From: Silurus meridionalis
Taxonomy: Eukaryota > Chordata > Actinopteri > Siluriformes > Siluridae
Assembly: GCF_014805685.1 (NCBI RefSeq)
Contig: NC_060886.1
Location: forward strand, 12,110,608-12,174,607
Length of the DNA: 64,000 nucleotides
Direction: 5' to 3'
Shown here in pieces: positions 28,613-41,054 of the stretch. Numbering within the stretch: position 1 is the first letter of the stretch; each line of letters opens with the position of its first letter. Made by a program: the position numbers and the translations under genes. The notes beneath the pieces were generated by a model. It ran no database searches and was not told the origin of the DNA. It worked only from the letters and a program-made list of their open reading frames with translations.

Positions 28613-31600
28613 TCTTGCCTTCATTTCCATCATTAAAAATCATTTATAACATAGAAGGGAAAAGACACTTGGCACATACAAAGCATATATATCAAAGTCT
28701 TGGAACTGAATGATAGCTGTGGGATATCTATAATCACATATTTCTTTATTAATGAGAATCTGGCCAGTGGTCATTTCATTGTTTCGAAAATTTAGACTGA
28801 GCACATGGTAAGGAAGGAAAATATCGTGCAGTCAGTTCAAAACAATTCAGGACTCTGCGTCTTGGCTGAAGTTTGGGCCAGCTCCATATGCCTTCGATAA
28901 TACAGCTGAGCTCTACTCTGCGTGGTACTGCTCTGCTGGCTGAGTGAGAGGAGATCTTAGGGTGATGTCATGTTTTTCCCCCTATTGTCGGGCAGGGGTG
29001 AGAGGGCCTTCAGTGGTGCTGAGGGAATAAGCTGATTACTCAGAGAGAGCTGGCTGAGCTGCTGGAGAGATGAAATTCTCTGGAGGAAGAACGTCTGTAC
29101 AGAGTACCAAAAGTTCATCAGCTTTCTGGGACTTTAATTAACATTTAATCTATTAGGGCTTCTAATGCCAAACAGATGTCTGTTTATGATAAGTATTGGG
29201 TTTTGGTCACTGTTATGCTTTAAGAGAGGAGATTTTGATGTAACATTTGATTTTCCAGGCCACTGAGACTAGCTATGGCTTAGAAAAAAGGTTGCAGTTC
29301 CGACTATCTAGCCCAGAGGTAATTTTAATTTATTTTGCAGTTTTATTTGGAGCATGGACAAGTCTATGGTGTCTGCTTTCTAGTTCATCTTAGTCTCTTT
29401 ATTGTTCTGTAGTTTTCTTATGATGGTGATAGAACATTTGTAGTAATTTTTTTTTGTCTCTTTAAGATCATTTCGATGTCCTATCCACACACCTTGCTGT
29501 TTCTGCATGTTACTGAAATCCTCGAAAGTAAGCGTCCTCACAGGTGGTCTCCAAAAGGCATATGTTTCCATGATCGCCTCCAGACCAGTCCTAGTAGAAG
29601 AGAGCATGAAATGGTCAAGACCAGAAGTTTGGACAGGGATGACAATAAAAGGGAAGCAATGGATGAATTAAAATAAGTTAAGAAATAAAAAAGAGATGTA
29701 AGTATAAAGTGTCATATCATTTGCATGAAAATTAGAAGAGATGCAAAAGAACTGAAAAGAGGGAGTTGGAGGAAACCAAAGCCTGTAAAAAAGAGCAGCC
29801 TTTTTACTGTGCGCATAAATCTGAGTGATGTTTCATCTCCGCTCCAAACACGAATCTCCTTCCTGTGTGATTTACTCCCCTGTACTGAGAGAGGCAGCTC
29901 AGCCTCAGGCTCAGCTCGACCTGCACAGCACAGTTTCCTTTAGGGGCTGTGAGTCTCTACTTACTCTTGCTCGTTAGGCACACACACTAATAATACAGTC
30001 TTTGGCCAGAACTGCACTCCATCACGGAGTAATCCCTCAAAACCAATGCGTCAGGAAGAATATAAATAAAATGAATAAATGCACAGCTAAGCATGCCAAC
30101 ATGGTGCAGCAATAATGGCAATGACTGTAATTAGGTTTCTATTGTAATTATGAAATATATTGAATAAATAACAGATGCTGGGTTTTGATCCTGTATTATA
30201 AAATGTGCTGCAGTATTCATGATCCTGACTGGATAAATTGAACTGTGGTTACTTAGTGGTGAATATAGAGCTTTATTACTCAAACAGAGCTATATTTCTT
30301 TAAAACCATAATTTGAGTTAAATAAGGATAGATGTGTGAGTAATTATACTTTTTGTCTATGAATATCATACACTGAAATAATGTTTTCATTTGTATTTCT
30401 ACTGCAATGAACATGCAAGTTCATAAATCAGGCCTTCTATTGTTTGAAAAAATGAAAAAAGATGTCTCAAATATCTGTGCTGATAATGCTCTCCAGATGG
30501 CAGCAGGCTTTCATGTGCCGAGGGTCTGTTCCAGCCTCGCTCTCGTTGCATGTTAATTCAGACTCACATCTTATACTGACGGGGAGCACCGAAGAGCAAA
30601 GTAAAAATGTTGTTTTGAAGATGGAACAGTGAAGAGAATGAAGACAGAGTGAATGAGGATATGGCACAAACACAAATGGAAATTGTGAAAAGGAGAGGAA
30701 AGAAGTCATTTCGCCCCTGGATATTACAGGTCAACAAGGATTTCTTAGCAGAAGAAACAGCAGGTGATTTTTTTGGAGACAACACATAGTAGATTAAAAT
30801 GCATCTCCAGAGGATTATTTTCATAGTCAAAGTAACATTCGAGAAATATGTTTGTTTGGCTAAGCAGTATGGAGATTACAGTGGAAGGATTGGTTACATT
30901 AGTACTCATGAAAATGTACCTGTTTCTCCCTGAGTCCCGGAAACCTTTAGCAAATGGGTTGCGGTCAATCTTTAGTCGGGTAATCTGTAAGACAAGTAAG
31001 TAAATCAAAGGAGGAAGAAATCAAAATCTATGTGAATAATATTAAATGCAAAATAATGATTCATCAACATGTATTTTAAAAGACATCTGCCACACTGGAT
31101 AGTTTGACTTGCTTTAATGTGCTGTACTGTGATACAGACCTGTTGGTTTTGATATGCTGTGACTGTGGTGAAAACAGTTTCAGGGAAACTGAAGGTCTTC
31201 ACACCTTCCCCAGTGGGCACTGGCTTAGTAGGAGAGAGCTCACTACTGAAGTCCTTCCGGATCACATGAACACGTGGTTGATATTTGTGCATGGAGTGTA
31301 GGATGATCTGAAAGAGGAAGATGCCGTTTATTTTTCCATTTCATTCAATTATTTATGCCTGTGTCATATAAGGCAAAAATGCAGAGCTGCGAGTGAGCTT
31401 GTGCTGAACATTCAGTACCGTAGTGCTGCATCAGAGCTACAGAACTTCCAGTTTTGGATTGGCTTTCATTAATTTAAATTATTTTTAGGGTCTGACAAAC
31501 TCCCCTGAGCCAGAAAGTTCAAATTAGTGAGAAAACACCTTTGTGACAACAAATGTAATATTCCTATGTCTTATCTTTCTGACTTTACACATCAGAATGG

Positions 31601-34600
31601 CCAATGGGAGTTTAGGACAAGACTCTACCTTCCAACCTCAAGTATCAGAAGAAACAGAGCAAATGTGACCAAAATCCCACAGCAGCCAAAACAATAATAT
31701 GGACCATTTTAAGAGATCGACTACTTGCTTTGCAAAGAAAATTACAGCAACAACAAGTGGCAATGTGACAAAGTCCAATGTTAAAAACACTATCTAGTTA
31801 AAAGCATATTGAACTGAATTTATTATTATTTCACTGGTTAAGCTATCATAACCAATAAACAAAAAAATGGTGTTTTGAAACTAACCACAGAATTTATGGT
31901 TTTAACTGTATTTTGGAGATACAGTTACATTGTTCAATTTTAGACATTTGAAAAGTTATATACAATATAAATCTATTTTTCAATGGCATTAAGATTAATG
32001 TGAGCACGGGGGAGAAAACTGAATTAATAAAAGGGTTGAATTGTCCACCATAGCAAGACATTTCACACAGGACGTTCCACTGTTAACTTCCACTCTGGCT
32101 CCAGGCGAACAAAAAATAAAAGTTTCTTTTTATAAGGCTGTTGTAAAAAAAAAAGAAAAAAAGGCCCTTCTCCCTTTTCCATAAAAACACCAGCCCACTG
32201 TAGTTCTTAACACCCATATGTTATTACATTTGTCAGAATGGTAGAGTGATAGCATCACCGATTGAAACAAAAACATCTCTACATGCACAGACGATGCCAG
32301 CAAAGTAGTGCTTACCATAAACTTGGAATAAAATGGCCATTTTGAGCACATATACTATACATCTAAAACCTGGAAAAGGGAAGTCTGATTTGGGACAGAA
32401 AGCAAAAAATGTTTTCGCTAGTGATTTTTAAAGCTGTTCATATTAAGCACTAGTTAAATGATTTAGCATTAGGCATGCTGACATATCACTCCTATAACCC
32501 TGTTCTTGCTTTGACTGTTTAACTCATAACCATGACGACAAAGCAGAGCATGTTGAATGTCAGCAAGAGTCGGTTAAAGCTCTAAACAAAAACTCCTTCT
32601 TTGTACATTCATACTAAACTGCAAGGAACAACAAAGAATTATATCTAGAGTAGTGTGTAACATGGGTCATTTCCGAACACGATTCATAAGTCAAAATCAC
32701 ATCTAGAAAGATCACATCCAGAACCAGTCACTGTTTGGTTGTAAAATATTGAAGCATTACTGAAGAAGATTTTGTCTTGTAAATAATTTTATAATATAGG
32801 TTTATTATAAAAGAAATGCTACATATACAATGAGAGTCTATAATAAAATACATTTAGTTACATTATTGGTAGCTATAGAGTTATGAAATATATACAGACA
32901 CCAAACACAATTGTAATAGTGAATAAAACTAACCCCAATGCCTGGTTAACCTCTCTTATAACTAGAGACCTTATTGCAATAAGATAAACTTACATGTCCT
33001 TGGTCATCCAGCTCATTGTTAGTGAGTTTCAGTTTGTCAAAGCTGACCACCTGTCTCATCCATGTGTCCCCAGAGGCCAGTGAATCCGGATGGATATACA
33101 CACGTGGGGGAACAGGAGAGTCTGCATTTCCAGCCACCATCCATTTTGAACTATGATAAACATACCTGCAAATACAGCGATTTGATATGAGACACCAAAT
33201 ATCACTTTAGACTTTAAGCATTTTTATTGTTCGTATACACAAATAAGTACATAAGGTTATATGTACGTATACATAAGTCTATATATGACCTATTGCCATA
33301 CCAATACCAGAAATGTGGCTGTGGCTCTAATCCTACCCCTTTTTGTTTAGTCGTTCTTGGTTTGTTATTGACACTGCTGACAATTTAGACGGTACCCACT
33401 GCTGTCTATTTCACAGCTGGTTGTCTTTAGTTCTGGTCTTTAGTTCTGAAACTGTTTAGCTGCAGCACCTTTTCCAAAGTTACCAGTCAACCCTAAAACA
33501 TGGGTGTAACTCTCATTATACCCAATTGTTATTGCTTGGCATCATTGAACATCCTCTTTGCATCCATTTCATTGCAGCCTACAGCAAACACACACATGCA
33601 CATATGGACACAAACAAACACACATATATTGAATGCAAATGAGAAATGATATGCATGGATACGTGGTACATGAACATATAAAGGCACAGTAACACAAAAG
33701 AATACTGACACAGAAACATGAAAAAGAACAACCCACATGGACACACGCACACATGCACGCACGGACACGCACACACGCACGCACACGCACACGCTCACAA
33801 ATACCAGGCTTTTCTGTAATTTCCTGTTTGGAGTCCTGTTTAGGGTTATGCTCTGTGTAGCAGGGAAAGTGTTAAAGAAGGGAGAAACCTTAGCCCCAAA
33901 CAGAACTGGAAATTTGATTAGTCTTCTTTCATCTCACACAAATCTGCCATCTGGCACCAACACAATCAATAAAGATCAGACTTTATGTGACACCCTTTGG
34001 AGAGTTTTGAGGACATATTCATATTCGAAGAAAAAGTCCATATGGAGTTACATATAAACAACAATAAAAGGAAATAAAATAGCCAGCTCTCTTGCATTAT
34101 CATAAAGTTCAAAAACGCACACACTCATACCCACACACATGCACACAAACAACTGAGGCAAGTAAAAAAAAATTAAGAAAGAAAGAAAGAAAGAAAAAAA
34201 ACATGCAGGGCTTTTCTCATTGTAAAGTGAAAGAAAGCACAAATGGACATGTATATTTTGCACACAGATGTAATAAGTTTTTTTTTTTATTTTGGTCCGC
34301 TGGCTGCCACATTAAAGTAAAAAAAAAATCTAATCAAGTAATATATAAAGGAAGACTTAGCAAATCTAGCATAACCTCAACCTTCCTTAGAAAAGGCAGT
34401 GAGCCTAAGTAAAGTGTGTAAAGTCAAATAAATGCTGTGTTTCCAGACTCCAGACCTTGAGACGGATAAAGCATTCCAGTGATAGATTTGCGCTCTATTT
34501 GCAAAGCCTTGTGGTAAATTCCCCAGCCAGAAAAGAAAATCCCATTTAATTTTACAAGATCTTTTGACTTCTAAAATCCGCCGTGATATTCAAGCGTTGA

Positions 34601-35431
34601 AACACGGTCTTGAAATGACTGCGGATTCTATTTTGAGTATACATGCGACATTAATTTAAACGTAACTGAAATTTGAATAAAGACAATTATCAAAGGCCCT
34701 ATGAGTCAAATGACATTTTCCCTATTTCAAGAAGCCATGAGCTTTAATATAGGATACTAGTTTTACTAGTACTGTGGTATCACACACTTTTATTCCTGTC
34801 ACATCAGGTTTTCTAATCTAAATATTATGTCTCACACCTATTTTAATGTCTTGGTTTAATTAAAGTAATATGAACCAAATGAAAAGAAATATCAGTGGAG
34901 TATCAATAATGCTATCCCACCTTTTGTCACTTATATCTGGCACAAGAGGGTAAAAACACCAAAAAAAAAAAAAAAAAAATCACATTTGCAACAGTTTCAG
35001 AGCTTGGAATAATCTTCAGACATGCATGCCTATCATAAGCCCCCAACTTTGTTCCAACTAAATGTGACTCTTCTCCATATCTTTGTTCGCTTATCATTAT
35101 TATTTATTTATTTATTTATTTTAAATGCGACAATTCTATCTCACTTGGCCAGAAATGTATAACTTTTTTTTATCCATATTAGGATCAGGTTAAAATATAA
35201 AAGGTACATACTCTGATAAACACACCTGTATCTCTTGTTGTCCACCGGTACTATGTCCATGGCTATATAATACTGCTGATGTGGATCCAGTCCCACGATT
35301 TTAACTCTCATGGCAGGAAACATTCTCCTGTACACACATAGTAGAGAAATGCACTGAGAATTCTTCAGAGTTATGCAAAAATATTTATTTGAATAACAAA
35401 ATAATAATAATAATAATAATAATAATATATC

Positions 35432-35498
<67 letters not shown>

Positions 35499-38459
35499 CA
35501 GTTCATTAACAGAAATATTGCCGTTAATTTATTAAAGATAAAGCAGCTGAAATGTTACAGGCATTTTACAAAACATGATTTGTACGTGAAAATAAATAGG
35601 ACACTTGGATTTTTTTGCAGGCAACAATCGACACTGTCAATATCAGTATTGTAGGTTAAATGACTGCAAACACGGACAGTGAATGACGCAGAAAGCAAAA
35701 CCCCATGACTTCCCTTTAAATGACACTTCAAAACTGCGTTTTTTCTTTTCATTTAAACGCCGTAAATCTTTTGTCAAGAGAAAAATTCAATACTGCTTTT
35801 CCACCCTGCAGCAAAAGACCTCGTCTCAACAATCAAATATGTTTAGTACCTTTATTGAGCATTGTTTTTCCTACTTGAAATTCTTTACAAATATATTTAA
35901 AAAGCTACACTACATTTCCTTCCCTTATATGTAAGAGCTCACAAACTGCACACTTAGCTTAGATGCTCAATGGTCAACAATTTTTTTCCTAAATCAAATA
36001 ATTGCTATAACTTTCTCTGGTGCATCAACTGACATATTGATGTTAAATCACATTTATAAATTGTAAACTATTTCTGCAAAATAAGGAGATATGTCTGCTG
36101 ACACATCCAGAGATAATTAAAAGATTATTAGTGGGGTGGAAGAAAAAAACATTTATTTATTTGTTTATTTGTAGGTTTGTTTTTGCTGTTTATATTCGCA
36201 ATATTTGCAATATTTTCATCCCGTCATAAAAACTATCTACGTTACTATCTTTTGACACTGATTTCTGATTTCATTTCTGATGGACTGAAGATTTGATCAG
36301 AAGCACACACACTTCCCTGCGTGTAAGCGATTTACAATTTACGTGTTACAGCGAGTTACATACAATTATAAAAACCCCGAAAATGTTGCTTCAAACATGT
36401 TTTCATGTAGTTTAAAGGATCAGGCGAGGAACAAACTCTAACAGCCTGATGCATCTCATGGCGTGGAGACAAAGCAGACCAGGGAAAGTTTATATGCTCA
36501 CTTTGATTTGGATTTGAAGGTTCGGCTCGAGAAAGCAACAAAAAAAAAGAAAAAGAACAACATATTTGCGGGTTATTAATTAAAAGCAGTTCTCGTCACA
36601 GTGTTTCTCTGAGGGCTCGGCTTATGATGAGAGGACGCGACTCTCGCGTGTCCGGAGCTCTCGGCCCCCATGTGTAACACATTAGCACCCCGAAAAATAT
36701 CAAGGCATCGAATTCGTCCTTTCGCGAGTGCGCGCGTGTGTGTGCGCGTGCGTGCGCGCGCGCGCGCGAGCGAGCCAAAGTGACTGATCTTAGCACCTCT
36801 GTGCCACCCTGCTGTGGTGAAAAATATGTCTTTAATAACACAAAGTATAATTGATTTGCTTCAAATAGGACTGTTATTTTTTTGGGAGGCCGGAGCGACT
36901 TTTAAGTCGTTTTCTTTTTCTTGCAAAAAAAAATATTGTAATATATAAAAGACCTATTGACATATTTCCTGAAGTTTGACATTAATTATCCACGCTGGAC
37001 GCCTTTGACCTGTTGCTGAATACCTTCCTGCTTTGGTGATGATCATTTCCGTGCCGATGTCGTGGAAGCGCTTCCACAGGTCCGCGCACTGCAGCTCCAC
37101 CTGGATCTCCTCCATGGAGGCGGCGGGGTTCAGATCCGCGGGGCTACCGAGAGAGCACGAGGATCTCTCCGCCAACACCTCACCGTCCGAGCCTGGACTG
37201 GCCTCGCAATCTGCCAGCAAAAACATAAAAATGATTATCAAAACTAGACATGCAAATAACACGGCTTCGGAAAACGCGCGGCCTTTACTGAAGATATAGA
37301 ATTTATTTATAATAAACCAAAAGGTTTAATGAAAATGTGTAAAACATATTGCATTCCTACTGTGAGTTTAAATAATAAATATATTTAAGGCTTAATGTCC
37401 CAAAAGCAACTAATGATGAAATGATGAATGAAAGGGTATAAATGCGACTATTGACTTGTTTATTTACAGGATTGTCAATCTCAGAAATTAAGAAATGACG
37501 CAAATGGCAGAAATTCTTCTATTGAAATAAAAAAGGTTAAAAAGGCTGAATTGTGCCAGAATTGGTATTTTAGGATACTGACATTTTATTTCATTTTAAC
37601 ATGTTATTAATGCAATAATACATTTAATAAATGCATGACAAATCACACAAATAAAAATGATAAAACCAACGAGGAGGAATGAGATTTAAAATGTAATAAT
37701 TAATATTCACAGATGGCAGGTGTTATATATTTTTATATATATTTACCATGTATTATAAGAACCCATCACACAAAAATACTCTATTCTGTATGTTCTTATC
37801 CTAGCCTTTCCTCCATTTATCAAATGATTTGTTCAGATTTTGCAATAAATGTATCATTTAAACAGACTTCAACAGACCAACACTAAACACAATAGGTGAA
37901 AGAGCAGAATTTCACTATTAGTTTCACTACTGCAGACAGCATGCACAGAGACTGTTCACATGAGTGAGATTGCTTTGGCAGCGTTCGCAATGCAAATAAG
38001 GCAACACGGACTCAGAGCTGCAGGAAGACTGGACACTGTCCAGCAACACTAGCTTTATAACTCATTGCACACACGAGACAGCCCTCCTAAAGCCCCATGG
38101 CCGTGGCCTTGACTTAGAGAGGGGAAAATTATTGCCTTCCTGAAAGCTTTTTTCTTATCAGCGTTTCGATGGGTCTTCCGTTCACACAAGAAGGAGCGCT
38201 GTAGGACCGTCCGTGGATGTCCACGAGTCCCGGGGGTCTCACCTCAAGCCAAACCAATCATATGGTACCGTTTCACTGCTGCTGTCATCAGCTCCTCGTT
38301 TCCTCAAACACGAACTCGCCTGGTTTAATATCACCGTGCAAACTCCATACCAGAGAAACTGTATTACAGATCACTAGATACCAATATGACCAAATGAAAA
38401 AGGGTAAAAAGTGTTTAAATTTAGAGTTTTAGAGTGAAATGATTTGTGATCAATTACTG

Positions 38460-38530
<71 letters not shown>

Positions 38531-38980
38531 AGTATATATTATATATATTTATTTATTTTATAAATGCAGAACTTAGTTCTCGCCCATGAAGAGTCACGTG
38601 GACAATGGCTTTCAACAGTGTTAAGTTACTATTCAATTGAGGATTTTATTTACAATTTCAACAACGAATAATTATTTCGGTATCTGAAGCCATGAACGGA
38701 ATAGTTAGTTCAGTGAAGAAGGACTTGGGTATAAAGCGACTCATTAAGCATGAAATGTTAGAGTAACCCAATGCAGCAGGAACAGAAGCACCTGTTTCCG
38801 CTGGATTTCATTCAATCCCACGTGAAAGGGAGGCAATAAAGATAAAGATTAAACCTCCCTTTAAAGCACACACACATCTGTCGCCTTTCGTTATAAACTT
38901 CTTTCAATGCGACGCACAGGGCCAATTGAGTTCAGATTATTTAAAGATAAAAACATACGCAATATTCTGATGTCGTGGAT

Positions 38981-39040
<60 letters not shown>

Positions 39041-41002
39041 ACGTCACTGAGAGCGCGCAATCATGTTTCATGCAATACAAATGTGCTGTGTTAAACTGAC
39101 CTATTTGCATTGTTGTGAAAATTAAAGAAATACTACTAATACTACCACCAATACTATATACCAATACTACCAATACTACCAATACTATATTCCAATACTA
39201 CCAATACTATATACCAATACTACCAATACTACCAATACTATATTCCAATACTACCAATACTATATACCAATACTAGCAATACTATATACCAATACTACCA
39301 ATACTACCAATACTATATATCAATACTACCAATACTATATACCAATACTAGCAATACTATATACCAATACTACCAATACTATATATAAATACTACCAATA
39401 CTATATACCAATAACAATACCACCAAATACTACTACTAATAATAATAATAAATGTATATTTAAAAACTAATTTTATGTTCTATTCATATTGGATAGTTTA
39501 AGTGTAGGTCATTCAGAACCAAAATGAAATCGTAAAAAAAACCGTAGCAAAAAAAAATCTTCATCTCTTGTTTAGGCTCTTTAAGTATTGTTTTGCAGCG
39601 TATTGCCAATTAACCGAGGCCTGTGAGAGTTTAAGAATATAATGTACATTTATATTTCTAAAAACAATCTAAAGAAGGATGAAAATGCTAAAACATATAT
39701 ATTGAGGTGTATTTAGTAATTGAGTAAAATACTTACATGTATTAAAAAAAAGTTTGAAAACAAGCGTTAAAAAACAATAATAAAAAAATAGCACGCATTT
39801 TATAATGAGCAAAGTCCTGTTAATGTGACTTACATTAAAACGTAAATTCACTGGGAAAACGAAAATATACTTTTGCTTTTTAAAGATAAGCGCATAAGTA
39901 TATTAAATGTGTCAACACTTTTGTACGTCGCTCTGGAAAAGGGCGTCTGTAAAATGTAAATGTAAACAAGAAAATTCAGAAAATCCTAACGAAATAGATG
40001 CACGCACAGAAAAAAAAATCATACATATATAGAAACAATAATAAATGCTTACAAGGGATTTAAGATACTTTACACAGGAAGACTGCCTATAAAAAGTGTG
40101 TGGACAATGTGAAGGGAATTACACACACCACTGAAAACACAAGATTTATATTTTCCCGTTGAACGTTAGCAGCGTGTTATTCAGGAGCGTGTTTTATACT
40201 TTTTTTCTGATGGCTGTAGGATTATTTGTCCGGGAGGATATGCCACAAACACGCCGAACCATGAAATGACCTGCAGATCTACCAGGCGATAAAACCACCC
40301 AAATCTACTTCATTCTGCACTTCAAACTAAAACGTCTTTTCCCAGAGTTCCCTCATCTTTGTGTTCAGTGCAACACTGCATTTATCCATGTTTATGTATA
40401 CACTCAATACCACAGAAATTATAAAAATGTATATATGCAGCATGTTGGAAAATATATAACCTATCAAAACGCACCCAACTGCAGAAAACGTAAACAAAAA
40501 ATTTAATATGATTATTATGTTGGACATCTTGTACAGACTATTTTTTTTATATGAACGATAGGGAATGTAATATATCATTTAAATACATACATCATTTTTG
40601 TGACAGTTTAGTAGCCTACAAAAACATCGATTATTTTACATTTTTGTCTTAAAACACGGGGAATGTAGTCTATAATAATCTATATTTTAAAAACAAACAA
40701 ACAAACAATTATTCCTGCACACCAAGAATTGCTCCTTTATTCTCAGTTGACCAAATGCCTTGAATGTGTCTTTTAAAAAAGAATTACAAAACAATCACTA
40801 AACAAAAGAACCAAAAGACTATGGTTTCAATCGAAGGGATTTAAGGAATAAGGAATAATAGGATATTTTGGAATGAAAAATGGTGTTGGAGGTGCTGTGT
40901 TTGACCATCTCATTGGCGAGACTAATCAAGTGATGCAGCTGATCAGTTTATTCCGAAAACAGGCCTCCCCACAGACTCACAGCCGGACAGCCAGACAGCC
41001 AG

Positions 41003-41054
<52 letters not shown>

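Larger units (their letters stand above)
35328..37023 (-). other. tbx15 intron 2
   Basis: GT..AG intron of 1.70 kb. It includes ATA and AT repeats at 35399-35495 and a CpG-rich patch around 36600-36790 with a 41-bp alternating pyrimidine-purine tract. Confidence 0.9.

Noticed and set aside
39148..39420. CRISPR-like array
   Set aside because: The units are contiguous 9- and 13-bp repeats without unique spacers, in a vertebrate intron; it is a minisatellite.
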